A stretch of DNA of 7,039 nucleotides from Desulfobacterales bacterium (GTDB lineage Bacteria > Desulfobacterota > Desulfobacteria > Desulfobacterales > RPRI01). Of the stretch, positions 6,306-7,039 are shown one piece after another; position 1 is the first letter of the stretch, and every line of letters starts with the position of its first letter. Location: the NCBI GenBank assembly GCA_020052975.1, contig JAGVOC010000012.1, forward strand, positions 1-7,039, given 5' to 3'. Below the pieces are notes generated by a model. That model saw only the letters and a program-made list of their open reading frames with translations, was not told where the DNA came from and ran no database searches. Both the position numbers and the translations under genes were made by a program.

Positions 6306-7039
6306 AAGGGTTGAATGCCATGCAAAAGAAGAAACCACTCAGGGGAATAGTCTTTGGTGTACTGCCACTCCTGGTTATTTTCATTTTCGCTTGTGCTACC
6401 GAAGATACGGTCCGCAAAAAGGGCTTCCAGGCGAAACCATGCCTGGACTGTCATAAAAATACCATGAGCGAATTTCAGAAGAAATATGTGCATGACCCGA
6501 TGAAAAAGCGTGACTGCGAAGCGTGTCATCTCCGTCACGGGAAGATTGCGGTCCTCACTCTTAAGGAGAGAGACGAGAAGAAACTCTGTTTCCTGTGCCA
6601 TAAGGCCATGGCCGTAACACTCGATGGCACAGCCCATGTGCACACGCCGCTCAAACAGAGCAAGTGCCTTCCCTGTCACCGCGCCCATGCTTCGGAACAT
6701 CCGGATCTTCAGAAAAATACAGGGAGCGAACAGTGTTTCACCTGCCATAAGAAAGACTCTTTTGTCAGGACGAAACAGCATAAACCCCTCGAACAGAGTT
6801 GCCACGTGTGTCATAACGCCCATGGTTCGCCCTACGAGAACAATCTTGTGAAGCCGGAGCCCGAACTCTGCGGAACATGCCATGCCCTGAATGCGGATAA
6901 ATTCAGAAAGGCTCACAGGGACTATCCTGTCGAAAAAAGTACCTGCAGCCGATGCCATACCGCCCACAGTTCGTCGAATACCGCTTTGCTCAGGGAATCG
7001 GTCCATTCGCCTTTGCAGGCAGGGAAGTGCAGCGCATGC
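6302..7039 (+). CDS. Doubled-CXXCH multihaem c-type cytochrome lipoprotein (3' end missing)
   Basis: The frame runs to the window edge with 246 codons and no stop. Eight complete CXXCH haem sites are visible, with cysteines starting at residues 47, 72, 96, 122, 145, 167, 190 and 215. A ninth (CSAC at 243-246) is cut before its His. They come in pairs with a spacing of about 45-53 residues between pairs. Each pair has an intervening His (64, 112/114, 160, 205) and a CXXCH-x-x-H end such as CHNAHGSP, the hallmark of the doubled-CXXCH domain. The N-terminus is basic, then hydrophobic, ending in FAC (Cys31), so it may be lipidated, though Phe at -2 is unusual. Covalent haem attachment would occur in the periplasm. 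ATG 6302 overlaps the previous stop as ATGA with AAGGT upstream; ATG 6320 is an alternative start. Role: electron carrier, possibly outer-membrane bound; the acceptor is unknown. Confidence 0.92.
   Translation, partial: MKGLNAMQKKKPLRGIVFGVLPLLVIFIFACATEDTVRKKGFQAKPCLDCHKNTMSEFQKKYVHDPMKKRDCEACHLRHGKIAVLTLKERDEKKLCFLCHKAMAVTLDGTAHVHTPLKQSKCLPCHRAHASEHPDLQKNTGSEQCFTCHKKDSFVRTKQHKPLEQSCHVCHNAHGSPYENNLVKPEPELCGTCHALNADKFRKAHRDYPVEKSTCSRCHTAHSSSNTALLRESVHSPLQAGKCSAC

Noticed and set aside
6260..7006. Long minus-strand open frame of 248 codons opposite the cytochrome
   Set aside because: It is a shadow of the plus-strand frame, which has eight CXXCH sites; the antisense product shows no family features.

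Overview
The window reads as one plus-strand gene cluster from a Gram-negative, probably anaerobic or metal/sulfur-cycling bacterium. It encodes envelope proteins almost exclusively: an outer-membrane beta-barrel, lipoproteins and a multihaem c-type cytochrome. The doubled-CXXCH cytochrome and the dispersed palindromes of the TGTCATTGCGAG and GTCATTATCCGG types resemble what is common in Nitrospirota and Desulfobacterota genomes. That taxonomic guess is an inference from style, not an identification.

Layout. Positions 2-1909 hold the 3' part of a large outer-membrane beta-barrel gene whose start lies outside the window; a discoidin-like beta-sandwich appears to be inserted in the barrel (about 431-865). 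A 239-base spacer follows, filled by a low-complexity inverted repeat and a nested palindromic element (1997-2133). Next come two paralogous small lipoproteins of CsgG/LpoB/TolB-N type (2149-2715 and 2817-3392), separated by a second low-complexity spacer. A 68-base hairpin element (3417-3484) precedes a secreted protein with two tandem copies of the same domain (3607-4659). This overlaps a lipoprotein built from two SurA/PrsA-like chaperone-parvulin units in tandem (4650-6305). That in turn overlaps by ATGA a doubled-CXXCH multihaem cytochrome c that runs off the end (6302 to beyond 7039). The last three genes are tightly coupled; the first three are spaced by repeats.

How they may work together. 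A barrel, four CsgG-like domains in three proteins, a periplasm-facing folding factor and a multihaem cytochrome are the parts expected of an outer-membrane conduit or surface complex, for example for extracellular electron transfer or for exporting and assembling surface cytochromes. No gene here is a recognisable named homologue (MtrB, OmcB or similar), so the system-level role is a hypothesis. The most distinctive points are the fourfold use of the CsgG-like domain, the duplicated parvulin unit that seems to have lost its catalytic histidines, the discoidin-like insert in the barrel, and repeat elements that abut or form the N-terminal regions of several genes.
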